A stretch of 64,000 nt of DNA. Source: Lepidurus packardi (taxonomy: Eukaryota; Arthropoda; Branchiopoda; Notostraca; Triopsidae). Under the pieces are notes generated by a model. The model had not been told where the DNA came from and made no database searches. It saw only the letters and a list, made by a program, of their open reading frames with translations. Numbering within the stretch: the stretch's first letter is position 1; every line of letters starts with the position of its first letter. Both the position numbers and the translations under genes were made by a program. The stretch is from positions 124,001 to 188,000 of the forward strand of contig JAKZAN010000046.1 in NCBI GenBank assembly GCA_023053545.1, written 5' to 3'. Below, in pieces: positions 1 through 13,039 of this stretch.

Positions 1-1140
1 TTGAATTCTTTTCACACTGAATGAATTCCTTACGGACTGAATGAATTCCTTACGGACTGAATTAATTTCATACGGACTGAATTAATTCCTTACGGACTGA
101 ATGAATTCCTTACGGACTGAATGAATTCCTTACGGACTGAATTAATTTCATACGGACTGAATTAATTCATTACGGACTTAATTAATCCATTACGGACTGA
201 ATTAATTCCTTACAGACTGAACTTATTCCTTACGGACTGAATGAATTCCTTACGGACTGAATGAATTCCTTACGGACTGAATTAATTTCATACGGACTGA
301 ATTAATTCATTACGTACTGAATTAATCCATTACGGACTGAATTATTTCCTTACGTACTGAAGTTATTCCTTACGGACTGAATTAATTCATTACGGACTTA
401 ATTAAATCCTTACAGACTAAATTAATTCCTTATGGACTTAATTAATTCCGTAAGGAATGAATTAATTAATTACGGACTGAAATAATTCCTTACGGACTGA
501 ATTAATTCCTTACGGACTTAATTAATTCCTTACGGACTTAATTAATTCCTTACGGACTGAATTAATTCCTTACGGACTGAATTAGTTCCTTACGGACTGA
601 ATTAATTCTTTAAGATTGATTGAATTCTTTTCTCACTGAATGAATTCCTTACGGACTGAATGAATTCCTTACGGACTGAATTAATTTCATACGGACTGAA
701 TTAATTCCTTACGGACTGAATGAATTCCTTACGGACTGAATGAATTCCTTACGGACTGAATTAATTTCATACGGACTGAATTAATTCATTACGGACTTAA
801 TTAATTCCTTACGGACTGAATTAATTCCTTACGGACTGAATTAATACCTTACGGACTGAATTAAACCCTTACGGACTTAATTAATTCCTTACGGACTGAA
901 TTAATTCCTTACGGACTGAATTAATCCCTTACGGATTGAATTAAATCCTTACGGACTGAATTAATTCCTTACGGACTGAATTAATTCCTTACGGACTGAA
1001 TTAATTCCTTACGGACTGAATTAATTCATTACGGACTTAATTAAATCCTTACAGACTGAATTAATTCCTTATTCACTTAATTAATTCCGTAAGGAATGAA
1101 TTAATTAATTACGGACTGAATTAATTCCTTACGGACTGAA
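1..1140 (+). repeat. Duplicated block, left copy (offset 4020 to 4120-4220 bp)
   Basis: The first 140 bases match 4021-4160 without visible change, and the block stays alignable to about 5370. The right copy carries extra monomers (60 bp at 4141-4200 and further 20-bp steps), so the offset grows: K 612 matches 4732 (4120 bp) and H 1151 matches 5371 (4220 bp). Shared rare variants include TTATTCACTTAATT just before the P core (1087 and 5307) and AATCCCTTACGGATTG. Confidence 0.8.
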
Positions 1141-2535
1141 TAAATTCCTTAATTAATTCCTTACGGACTGAGTTAATTTCATACGGACTGAATTAATTCA
1201 TTACGGACTTAAATAATCGATTACGGACTGAATTAATTCCTTACGGACTGAATTAATTCCTTACGTACTGAATTAATCCATTACGGACTGAATTATTTCC
1301 TTACGTACTGAAGTTATTCCTTACGGACTGAATTAATTCATTACGGACTTAATTAAATCCTTACAGACTAAATTAATTCCTTATGGACTTAATTAATTCC
1401 GTAAGGAATGAATTAATTAATTACGGACTGAAATAATTCCTTACGGACTGAATTAGTTCCTTACGGACTGAATTAATTCTTTAAGATTGATTGAATTCTT
1501 TTCTCACTGAATGAATTAATTACGGACTGAATGAATTCCTTACGGACTGAATTAATTTCATACGGACTGATTGAATTCCTTACGGACTGAATTAATTCCT
1601 TACGGACTGAATTAATTTCATACGGATTGAATTAATTCATTACGGACTTAATTAATCCATTACGGACTGAATTAATTCCTTACGTACTGAACTTATTCCT
1701 TACGGACTGAATTAATTCCTTACGGACTGAATTAATTCCTTAAGGACTGAATTAATTCCTTACGAACTGAATTAATTCATTACGGACTTAATTAAATCCT
1801 TACAGACTGAATTAATTCCTTATGGACTTAATTAATTCCGTAAGGAATGAATTAATTAATTACGGACTGAAATAATTCCTTACGGACTGAATTAATTCCT
1901 TACGGACTGAATTAATTCCTTACGGACTGAATTAATTCCTTACGGACTGAATTAATTCCTTACGGACTTAATTAATTCCTTACGGACTTAATTAATTCCT
2001 TACGGACTTAATTAATTCCTTACGGACTGAATTAATTCCTTACGGACTGAATTAATTCCTTACGGACTGAATTAGTTCCTTACGGACTGAATTAATTCTT
2101 TAAGATTGATTGAATTCCTTACCGACTGAATGAATTCCTTACGGACTGAAATATTTCCTTACGGACTAAATTAATTCTTTAGGATTGATTGAATTCCTTT
2201 CTTACTGAATTAATTCCTTACGGACTGAAATAATTCCTTACGGACTGAATTAATTCCTTACGGACTGAATTAATTTCTTACGGACTGAATTAATTCCTTA
2301 CGGACTGAATTAATTCCTTACGGACTGAATTAATTCCTTACGGACTGAATTAATTCATTACGTACTTAATTAAATCCTTACAGACTGAATTAATTCCTTA
2401 TGGATTGATTGAATTCCTTTCTTACTGAATTAATTCCTTACGGACTGAAATAATTCCTTACGGACTGAATTAATTCCTTACGGACTGAATTAATTCCTTA
2501 CTGACTGAATTAATTCCTTACGGTCTGAATTAATT

Positions 2536-2543
2536 CCGTACGG
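2536..2543. repeat. Q palindrome CCGTACGG, copy 1
   Basis: The core reads CCGTACGG, an 8-bp perfect palindrome halfway between the forward CCTTACGG and the inverted CCGTAAGG. It is followed by a diverged ATTTTATTAATTCTTTACGG monomer and preceded by TACGGTCTG. Confidence 0.88.
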
Positions 2544-2599
2544 ATTTTATTAATTCTTTACGGACTGAATTAATTCTTTACGGAATTAATTAATCCATT

Positions 2600-2620
2600 A
2601 CGGACTGAATTATTTCCATT
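2600..2620 (+). repeat. 21-bp monomer (one base gained)
   Basis: ATTTCCATTACGG has one extra base between ATTTCC and TTACGG. The same insertion is seen at 8383-8403, so it predates the 5.8-kb duplication. Confidence 0.85.
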
Positions 2621-2646
2621 ACGGACTGAATTAATTCCTTATGGAC

Positions 2647-2674
2647 TTAATTAATTCCGTAAGGAATTAATTAA
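2647..2674 (+). repeat. Perfect hairpin form of P
   Basis: Arms TTAATTAATTCC (2647-2658) and GGAATTAATTAA (2663-2674) are exact reverse complements around a GTAA loop (2659-2662). Most other P copies have G instead of T at the sixth position of the right arm (GGAATGAATT), giving 11 of 12 pairs. This copy could be the founding state of the inversion or a back-mutation. Confidence 0.9.
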
Positions 2675-4020
2675 TTAATTACGGACTGAAATAATTCCTT
2701 ACGGACTGAATTAATTCCTTACGGACTGAATTAATTCCTTACGGACTGAATTAATTCCTTACGGACTGAATTAATTCCTTACGGACTGAATTAATACCTT
2801 ACGGATTGAATTAAATCCTTACGGACTGAATTAATTCCTTACGGACTGAATTAATTCCTTACGGACTGAATTAATTCCTTACGGACTGAATTAATTCATT
2901 ACGGACTTAATTAAATCCTTACAGACTGAATTAATTCCTTATGGACTTAATTAATTCCGTAAGGAATGAATTAATTAATTACGGACTGAAATAATTCCTT
3001 ACGGACTGAATTAATTCCTTACGGACTGAATTAATTCCTTAATTAATTCCTTACGGACTGAGTTAATTTCATACGGACTGAATTAATTCATTACGGACTT
3101 AATTAATCGATTACGGACTGAATTAATTCCTTACGTACTGAACTTATTCCTTACGGACTGAATTAATTCCTTACGGACTGAATTAATTCCTTACGGACTG
3201 AATTAATTCCTTACGGACTGAATTAATTCCTTACGGACTGAATTAATTCCTTACGGACTGAATTAATACCTTACGGACTGAATTAAATACTTACGGACTG
3301 AATTTATTCCTTACGGACTGAATTAATTCCTTACGGACTGAATTAAATCCTTACGGACTGAATTAATTCCTTACGGACTGAATTAATTTCATACGGACTG
3401 AATTAATTCATTACGGACTTAATTAATCCATTACGGACTGAATTAATTCCTTACGTACTGAACTTATTCCTTACGGACTGAACGAATTCCTTACGGACTG
3501 AATGAATTCCTTACGGACTGAATTAATTTCATACGGACTGAATTAATTCATTACGGACTTAATTAATTCCTTACGGACTGAATTAATTCCTTACGGACTG
3601 AATTAATACCTTACGGACTGAATTAAACCCTTACGGACTGAATTAATTCCTTACGGACTGAATTAATTCCTTACGGACTGAATTAATTCCTTACTGACTG
3701 AATTAATTCCTTACGTACTGAATTAATCCATTACGGACTGAATTATTTCCTTACGTACTGAAGTTTTTCCTTACGGACTGAATTAATTCCTTACGGACTG
3801 AATTAAATCCTTACAGACTAAATTAATTCCTTATGGACTTAATTAATTCCGTAAGGAATGAATTAATTAATTACGGACTGAAATATTTCCTTACGTACTG
3901 AATTAATTCCTTACGGACTTAATTAATTCCTTACGGACTTAATTAATTCCTTACGGACTGAATTAATTCCTTACGGACTGAATTAGTTCCTTACGGACTG
4001 AATTAATTCTTTAAGATTGA

Positions 4021-5370
4021 TTGAATTCTTTTCACACTGAATGAATTCCTTACGGACTGAATGAATTCCTTACGGACTGAATTAATTTCATACGGACTGA
4101 ATTAATTCCTTACGGACTGAATGAATTCCTTACGGACTGAATTAATTTCATACGGACTGAATTAATTCCTTACGGACTGAATGAATTCCTTACGGACTGA
4201 ATGAATTCCTTACGGACTGAATTAATTTCATACGGACTGAATTAATTCATTACGGACTTAATTAATCCATTACGGACTGAATTAATTCCTTACAGACTGA
4301 ACTTATTCCTTACGGACTGAATGAATTCCTTACGGACTGAATGAATTCCTTACGGACTGAATGAATTCCTTACGGACTGAATTAATTTCATACGGACTGA
4401 ATTAATTCATTACGTACTGAATTAATCCATTACGGACTGAATTATTTCCTTACGTACTGAAGTTATTCCTTACGGACTGAATTAATTCATTACGGACTTA
4501 ATTAAATCCTTACAGACTTAATTAAATCCTTACAGACTAAATTAATTCCTTATGGACTTAATTAATTCCGTAAGGAATGAATTAATTAATTACGGACTGA
4601 AATAATTCCTTACGGACTGAATTAATTCCTTACGGACTTAATTAATTCCTTACGGACTTAATTAATTCCTTACGGACTGAATTAATTCCTTACGGACTGA
4701 ATTAGTTCCTTACGGACTGAATTAATTCTTTAAGATTGATTGAATTCTTTTCTCACTGAATGAATTCCTTACGGACTGAATGAATTCCTTACGGACTGAA
4801 TTAATTTCATACGGACTGAATTAATTCCTTACGGACTGAATGAATTCCTTACGGATTGAATGAATTCCTTACGGACTGAATTAATTTCATACGGACTGAA
4901 TTAATTCATTACGGACTTAATTAATCCATTACGGACTGAATTAATTCCTTACGTACTGAACTTATTCCTTACGGACTGAATGAATTCCTTACGGACTGAA
5001 TGAATTCCTTACGGACTGAATTAATTCCTTACGGACTGAATTAATTCCTTACGGACTGAATTAATACCTTACGGACTGAATTAAACCCTTACGGACTTAA
5101 TTAATTCCTTACGGACTGAATTAATTCCTTACGGACTGCATTAATCCCTTACGGATTGAATTAAATCCTTACGGACTGAATTAATTCCTTACGGACTGAA
5201 TTAATTCCTTACGGACTGAATTAATTCCTTACGGACTGAATTAATTCATTACGGACTTAATTAAATCCTTACAGACTGAATTAATTCCTTATTCACTTAA
5301 TTAATTCCGTAAGGAATGAATTAATTAATTACGGACTGAATTAATTCCTTACGGACTGAATAAATTCCTT
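4021..5370 (+). repeat. Duplicated block, right copy (partner of 1-1140)
   Basis: Expanded relative to its partner by whole 20-bp monomers, mainly in the runs of GAATGAATTCC and AATTTCATACGG monomers. This shows that copy number changes inside a duplicated block occur in monomer steps. Confidence 0.8.
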
Positions 5371-5914
5371 AATTAATTCCTTACGGACTGAGTTAATTTC
5401 ATACGGACTGAATTAATTCATTACGGACTGAATTAATTCCTTACGTACTGAACTTATTGATTACGGACTGAATTAATTCCTTACGGACTGAATTAATTCC
5501 TTACGGACTGAATTAATTTCATACGGACTGAATTAATTCATTACGGACTTAATTAATTCCTTACGGACTGAATTAAGTCCTTACGGACTGAATTAATACC
5601 TTACGGACTGAATTAAACCCTTACGGACTTAATTAATTCCTTACGGACTGAATTAATTCCTTACGGACTGCATGAATCCCTTACGGATTGAATTAAATCC
5701 TTACGGACTGAATTAATTCCTTACGGACTGAATTAATTCCTTACGGACTGAATTAATTCCTTACGGACTTAATTAATTCATTACGGACTTAATTAAATCC
5801 TTACAGACTGAATTAATTCCTTATTCACTTAATTAATTCCGTAAGGAATGAATTAATTAATTACGGACTGAATTAATTCCTTACGGACTGAATAAATTCC
5901 TTAATTAATTCCTT
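4851..5914 (+). repeat. Tandem duplication, 532-bp unit
   Basis: Copies abut near 5382. P cores (5307, 5839), H units (5371, 5903) and the rare ACGGACTGCAT variant (5138, 5670) are all 532 bp apart. 532 equals 26 monomers plus one 12-bp H. A related third copy, with P at 6890 and H at 6954, follows 1051 bp later. The right copy has diverged by a few bases. Confidence 0.82.
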
Positions 5915-8318
5915 ACGGACTGAGTTAATTTCATACGGACTGAATTAATTCATTACGGACTTAATTAATCGATTACGGACTGAATTAATTCCTTACGTAC
6001 TGAACTTATTGATTACGGACTGAATTAATTCCTTACGGACTGAATTAATTCCTTACGTACTGAATTAATCCATTACGGACTGAATTATTTCCTTACGTAC
6101 TGAAGTTATTCCTTACGGACTGAATTAATTCATTACGGACTTAATTAAATCCTTACAGACTAAATTAATTCCTTGTGGACTTAATTAATTCCGTAAGGAA
6201 TGAATTAATTAATTACGGACTGAAATAATTCCTCACGGACTGAATTAGTTCCTTACGGACTGAATTAATTCTTTAAGATTGATTGAATTCTTTTCACACT
6301 GAATGAAATCCTTAAGGACTGAATGAATTCCTTACGGACTGAATTAATTTCATACGGACTGAATTAATTCCTTACGGACTGAATGAATTCCTTACGGACT
6401 GAATGAATTCCTTACGGACTGAATTAATTTCATACGGACTGAATTAATTCATTACGGACTTAATTAATCCATTACGGACTGAATTAATTCCTTACAGACT
6501 GAACTTATTCCTTACGGACTGAATGAATTCCTTACGGACTGAATGAATTCCTTACGGACTGAATTAATTTCATACGGACTGAATTAATTCATTACGGACT
6601 TAATTAATTCCTTACGGACTGAATTAATTCCTTACGGACTGAATTAATACCTTACGGACTGAATTAAACCCTTACGGACTTAATTAATTCCTTACGGACT
6701 GAATTAATTCCTTACGGACTGAATTAATCCCTTACGGATTGAATTAAATCCTTACGGACTGAATTAATTCCTTACGGACTGAATTAATTCCTTACGGACT
6801 GAATTAATTCCTTACGGACTGAATTAATTCATTACGGACTTAATTAAATCCTTACAGACTGAATTAATTCCTTATTCAGTTAATTAATTCCGTAAGGAAT
6901 GAATTAATTAATTACGGACTGAATTAATTCCTTACGGACTGAATAAATTCCTTAATTAATTCCTTACGGACTGAGTTAATTTCATACGGACTGAATTAAT
7001 TCATTACGGACTTAAATAATCGATTACGGACTGAATTAATTCCTTACGGACTGAATTAATTCCTTACGTACTGAATTAATCCATTACGGACTGAATTATT
7101 TCCTTACGTACTGAAGTTATTCCTTACGGACTGAATTAATTCATTACGGACTTAATTAAATCCTTACAGACTAAATTAATTCCTTATGGACTTAATTAAT
7201 TCCGTAAGGAATGAATTAATTAATTACGGACTGAAATAATTCCTTACGGACTGAATTAGTTCCTTACGGACTGAATTAATTCTTTAAGATTGATTGAATT
7301 CTTTTCTCACTGAATGAATTAATTACGGACTGAATGAATTCCTTACGGACTGAATTAATTTCATACGGACTGATTGAATTCCTTACGGACTGAATTAATT
7401 CCTTACGGACTGAATTAATTTCATACGGATTGAATTAATTCATTACGGACTTAATTAATCCATTACGGACTGAATTAATTCCTTACGTACTGAACTTATT
7501 CCTTACGGACTGAATTAATTCCTTACGGACTGAATTAATTCCTTAAGGACTGAATTAATTCCTTACGGACTGAATTAATTCATTACGGACTTAATTAAAT
7601 CCTTACAGACTGAATTAATTCCTTATGGACTTAATTAATTCCGTAAGGAATGAATTAATTAATTACGGACTGAAATAATTCCTTACGGACTGAATTAATT
7701 CCTTACGGACTGAATTAATTCCTTACGGACTGAATTAATTCCTTACGGACTGAATTAATTCCTTACGGACTTAATTAATTCCTTACGGACTTAATTAATT
7801 CCTTACGGACTGAATTAATTCCTTACGGACTGAATTAATTCCTTACGGACTGAATTAGTTCCTTACGGACTGAATTAATTCTTTAAGATTGATTGAATTC
7901 CTTACCGACTGAATGAATTCCTTACGGACTGAAATATTTCCTTACGGACTAAATTAATTCTTTAGGATTGATTGAATTCCTTTCTTACTGAATTAATTCC
8001 TTACGGACTGAAATAATTCCTTACGGACTGAATTAATTCCTTACGGACTGAATTAATTTCTTACGGACTGAATTAATTCCTTACGGACTGAATTAATTCC
8101 TTACGGACTGAATTAATTCCTTACGGACTGAATTAATTCATTACGTACTTAATTAAATCCTTACAGACTGAATTAATTCCTTATGGATTGATTGAATTCC
8201 TTTCTTACTGAATTAATTCCTTACGGACTGAAATAATTCCTTACGGACTGAATTAATTCCTTACGGACTGAATTAATTCCTTACTGACTGAATTAATTCC
8301 TTACGGTCTGAATTAATT

Positions 8319-8326
8319 CCGTACGG
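8319..8326. repeat. Q palindrome CCGTACGG, copy 2
   Basis: Same context as the copy at 2536, at an offset of 5783 bp, within the 5.8-kb duplicated block of zone A. Confidence 0.88.
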
Positions 8327-8382
8327 ATTTTATTAATTCTTTACGGACTGAATTAATTCATTACGGAATTAATTAATCCATT

Positions 8383-8403
8383 ACGGACTGAATTATTTCC
8401 ATT
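8383..8403 (+). repeat. 21-bp monomer (partner of 2600-2620)
   Basis: Same ATTTCCATTACGG insertion, 5783 bp from its partner. Confidence 0.85.
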
Positions 8404-8819
8404 ACGGACTGAATTAATTCCTTATGGACTTAATTAATTCCGTAAGGAATGAATTAATTAATTACGGACTGAAATAATTCCTTACGGACTGAATTAATTC
8501 CTTACGGACTGAATTAATTCCTTACGGACTGAATTAATTCCTTACGGACTGAATTAATTCCTTACGGACTGAATTAATACCTTACGGATTGAATTAAATC
8601 CTTACGGACTGAATTAATTCCTTACGGACTGAATTAATTCCTTACGGACTGAATTAATTCCTTACGGACTGAATTAATTCATTACGGACTTAATTAATTC
8701 CTTAATTAATTCCTTACGGACTGAGTTAATTTCATACGGACTGAATTAATTCATTACGGACTTAATTAATCGATTACGGACTGAATTAATTCCTTACGTA
8801 CTGAACTTATTCCTTACGG

Positions 8820-10676
8820 ACTGAATTAATTCCTTACGGACTGAATTAATTCCTTACGGACTGAATTAATTCCTTACGGACTGAATTAATTCCTTACGGA
8901 CTGAATTAATTCCTTACGGACTGAATTAATACCTTACGGACTGAATTAAATACTTACGGACTGAATTTATTCCTTACGGACTGAATTAATTCCTTACGGA
9001 CTGAATTAAATCCTTACGGACTGAATTAATTCCTTACGGACTGAATTAATTCCTTACGGACTGAATTAATTTCATACGGACTGAATTAATTCATTACGGA
9101 CTGAATTAATCGATTACGGACTGAATTAATTCCTTACGTACTGAACTTATTCCTTACGGACTGAATTAATTCCTTACGGACTGAATTAATTCCTTACGGA
9201 CTGAATTAATACCTTCCGGACTGAATTAAATCCTTACGGACTGAATTAATTCCTTACGGACTGAATTAATTCCTTACGGACTGAATTAATTCCTTACTGA
9301 CTGAATTAATTCATTACGGACTTAATTAAATCCTTACAGACTAAATTAATTCCTTATGGACTAAATTAATTCCGTAAGGAATGAATTAATTAATTACGGA
9401 CTGAAATAATTCCTTACGGACTGAATTAATTCCTTACGGACTTAATTAATTCCTTACGGACTTAATTAATTCCTTACGGACTGAATTAATTCCTTACGGA
9501 CTGAATTAGTTAGTTACGGACTGAATTAATTCTTTAAGATTGATTGAATTCTTTTCTCACTGAATGAATTCCTTACGGACTGAATGAATTCCTTACGGAC
9601 TTAATTAATCCATTGCGGACTGAATTAATTCCTTACGGACTGAATGAATTCCTTACGGACTGAACGAATTCCTTACGGACTGAATGAATTCCTTACGGAC
9701 TGAATTAATTTCATACGGACTGAATTAATTCATTACGGACTTAATTAATTCCTTACGGACTGAATTAATTCCTTACGGACTGAATTAATACCTTACGGAC
9801 TGAATTAAACCCTTACGGACTGACTTAATTCCTTACGGACTGAATTAATTCCTTACGGACTGAATTAATTCCTTACTGACTGAATTAATTCCTTACGTAC
9901 TGAATTAATCCATTACGGACTGAATTATTTCCTTACGTACTGAAGTTTTTCCTTACGGACTGAATTAATTCATTACGGACTTAATTAAATCCTTACAGAC
10001 TAAATTAATTCCTTATGGACTTAATTAATTCCGTAAGGAATGAATTAATTAATTACGGACTGAAATAATTCCTTACGGACTGAATTAATTCCTTACGGAC
10101 TGAATTAATTCCTTACGGACTGAATTAATTCCTTACGATCTTAATTAATTCCTTACGGACTTAATTAATTCCTTACACACTGAATTAATTCCTTACGGAC
10201 AGAATTAATTCCTTACGGACTGAATTAGTTCCTTACGGACTGAATTAATTCTTTAGGATTGATTGAATTCCTTTCTTACTGAATTAATTCCTTACGGACT
10301 GAATTAATTTCATACGGACTGAATTAATTCATTACGGACTTAATTAATCCATTACGGACTGAATTAATTCCTTACGGACTGAATTAATTCATTACGGACT
10401 TAATTAAATCCTTACAGACTGAATTAATTCCTTATGGACTTAATTAATTCCTTACGGACTTAATTAATTCCTTACGAACTGAATTAATTCCTTACGGACT
10501 GAATTAGTTCCTTACGGACTGAATTAATTCCTTAAGATTGATTGAATTCCTTTCTCACTGAATTAATTCCTTACGGACTGAATGAATTCCTTTCTCACTG
10601 AATTAATTCCTTACGGACTGAATGAATTCCTTACGGACTGAATGAATTCCTTACGGACTGAATTTATTTCATACGG
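8820..10676 (+). repeat. 1857-bp tandem duplication, copy 1
   Basis: Markers in this copy recur exactly 1857 bp later: AAATACTTACGG (8948, 10805), P (9372, 11229), K (9536, 11393), P (10031, 11888), K (10255, 12112), K (10534, 12391). The unusual TTAGTTAGTTACGG near 9507 is also shared. 1857 equals 93 monomers minus 3, fully explained by three 19-bp K units. I saw no difference between the copies by eye. Confidence 0.9.
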
Positions 10677-12533
10677 ACTGAATTAATTCCTTACGGACTG
10701 AATTAATTCCTTACGGACTGAATTAATTCCTTACGGACTGAATTAATTCCTTACGGACTGAATTAATTCCTTACGGACTGAATTAATACCTTACGGACTG
10801 AATTAAATACTTACGGACTGAATTTATTCCTTACGGACTGAATTAATTCCTTACGGACTGAATTAAATCCTTACGGACTGAATTAATTCCTTACGGACTG
10901 AATTAATTCCTTACGGACTGAATTAATTTCATACGGACTGAATTAATTCATTACGGACTGAATTAATCGATTACGGACTGAATTAATTCCTTACGTACTG
11001 AACTTATTCCTTACGGACTGAATTAATTCCTTACGGACTGAATTAATTCCTTACGGACTGAATTAATACCTTCCGGACTGAATTAAATCCTTACGGACTG
11101 AATTAATTCCTTACGGACTGAATTAATTCCTTACGGACTGAATTAATTCCTTACTGACTGAATTAATTCATTACGGACTTAATTAAATCCTTACAGACTA
11201 AATTAATTCCTTATGGACTAAATTAATTCCGTAAGGAATGAATTAATTAATTACGGACTGAAATAATTCCTTACGGACTGAATTAATTCCTTACGGACTT
11301 AATTAATTCCTTACGGACTTAATTAATTCCTTACGGACTGAATTAATTCCTTACGGACTGAATTAGTTAGTTACGGACTGAATTAATTCTTTAAGATTGA
11401 TTGAATTCTTTTCTCACTGAATGAATTCCTTACGGACTGAATGAATTCCTTACGGACTTAATTAATCCATTGCGGACTGAATTAATTCCTTACGGACTGA
11501 ATGAATTCCTTACGGACTGAACGAATTCCTTACGGACTGAATGAATTCCTTACGGACTGAATTAATTTCATACGGACTGAATTAATTCATTACGGACTTA
11601 ATTAATTCCTTACGGACTGAATTAATTCCTTACGGACTGAATTAATACCTTACGGACTGAATTAAACCCTTACGGACTGACTTAATTCCTTACGGACTGA
11701 ATTAATTCCTTACGGACTGAATTAATTCCTTACTGACTGAATTAATTCCTTACGTACTGAATTAATCCATTACGGACTGAATTATTTCCTTACGTACTGA
11801 AGTTTTTCCTTACGGACTGAATTAATTCATTACGGACTTAATTAAATCCTTACAGACTAAATTAATTCCTTATGGACTTAATTAATTCCGTAAGGAATGA
11901 ATTAATTAATTACGGACTGAAATAATTCCTTACGGACTGAATTAATTCCTTACGGACTGAATTAATTCCTTACGGACTGAATTAATTCCTTACGATCTTA
12001 ATTAATTCCTTACGGACTTAATTAATTCCTTACACACTGAATTAATTCCTTACGGACAGAATTAATTCCTTACGGACTGAATTAGTTCCTTACGGACTGA
12101 ATTAATTCTTTAGGATTGATTGAATTCCTTTCTTACTGAATTAATTCCTTACGGACTGAATTAATTTCATACGGACTGAATTAATTCATTACGGACTTAA
12201 TTAATCCATTACGGACTGAATTAATTCCTTACGGACTGAATTAATTCATTACGGACTTAATTAAATCCTTACAGACTGAATTAATTCCTTATGGACTTAA
12301 TTAATTCCTTACGGACTTAATTAATTCCTTACGAACTGAATTAATTCCTTACGGACTGAATTAGTTCCTTACGGACTGAATTAATTCCTTAAGATTGATT
12401 GAATTCCTTTCTCACTGAATTAATTCCTTACGGACTGAATGAATTCCTTTCTCACTGAATTAATTCCTTACGGACTGAATGAATTCCTTACGGACTGAAT
12501 GAATTCCTTACGGACTGAATTTATTTCATACGG
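10677..12533 (+). repeat. 1857-bp tandem duplication, copy 2
   Basis: This copy directly abuts copy 1; the junction is near 10677, after AATTTATTTCATACGG. Alignment ends near 12547, where this copy continues with CATTACGG and AATCGATT monomers. The breakpoints fall in plain consensus monomers, so their exact position is ambiguous by up to a few monomers. Confidence 0.9.
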
Positions 12534-13039
12534 ACTGAATTAATTCATTACGGACTGAATTAATCGATTACGGACTGAATTAATTCCTTACGTACTGAAA
12601 TTATTCCTTACGGACTGAATTAATTCCTTACGGACTGAATTAATTCCTTACGGACTGAATTAATTTCATACGGACTGAATTAATTCATTACGGACTGAAT
12701 TAACTCCTTACGGACTGAATTAATTCCTTACGGTCTGAATTAAATCCTTACGGACTGAATTAATTCCTTACGGACTGAATAAATTCCTTACGGACTGAAT
12801 TAATTCCTTACGGACTGAATTAATACCTTACGGACTGAATTAAATCCTTACGGACTGAATTAATTCCTTACGGACTGAATTAATTCCTTACGGACTGAAT
12901 TAAATCCTTACGGACTGAATTAATTCATTACGGACTTAATTAAATCCTTATAGACTGAATTAATTCCTTATGGACTTAATTAAAATAATTCCTTACGGAC
13001 TGAATACATTCCTTACGGACTTAATTAATTCCTTACGGA

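Larger units (their letters stand above)
1141..3430 (+). repeat. Duplicated block, left copy (offset 5803/5783 bp)
   Basis: H (1151 and 6954), the variant AAATAATCGATT (near 1210 and 7013), K (1483 and 7286) and P (1838 and 7641) have a 5803- to 5804-bp offset. Q (2536, 8319) and P (2657, 8440) are at 5783, so one monomer was gained or lost between. The paired block runs to about 9.1 kb. Confidence 0.78.
6944..9120 (+). repeat. Duplicated block, right copy (partner of 1141-3430)
   Basis: The marker order H, R, P, K, P, K, K, K2, Q, P is the same as in the left copy, including the two closely spaced K monomers (7885 and 7964, as at 2102 and 2181). The P near 2957 and its flank are deleted in this copy: the sequence passes from CATTACGGACTTAATT directly to H at 8704. 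Confidence 0.75.
1..12969 (+). repeat. Array zone A: K- and R-rich, without L or T
   Basis: This zone contains many 19-bp K monomers (for example 612, 1483, 4013, 4732, 9536, 11393), EcoRI-bearing GAATGAATTCC monomers, the R variant CGTACTGAAGTT (near 352, 1313, 4451, 6096, 7107, 9935, 11793), single H truncations and 19 inverted cores. The 25-bp L monomer and the T variant are absent. It is built of duplicated blocks with offsets of about 4.02-4.12 kb, 5.80 kb, 1857 bp and 532 bp. The boundary is set at the first L monomer (12970-12994). Confidence 0.85.

Noticed and set aside
2536-2543. CCGTACGG and TTAATTAA palindromes as operators
   Set aside because: No promoter or gene is near; the palindromes are simple consequences of the monomer sequence.
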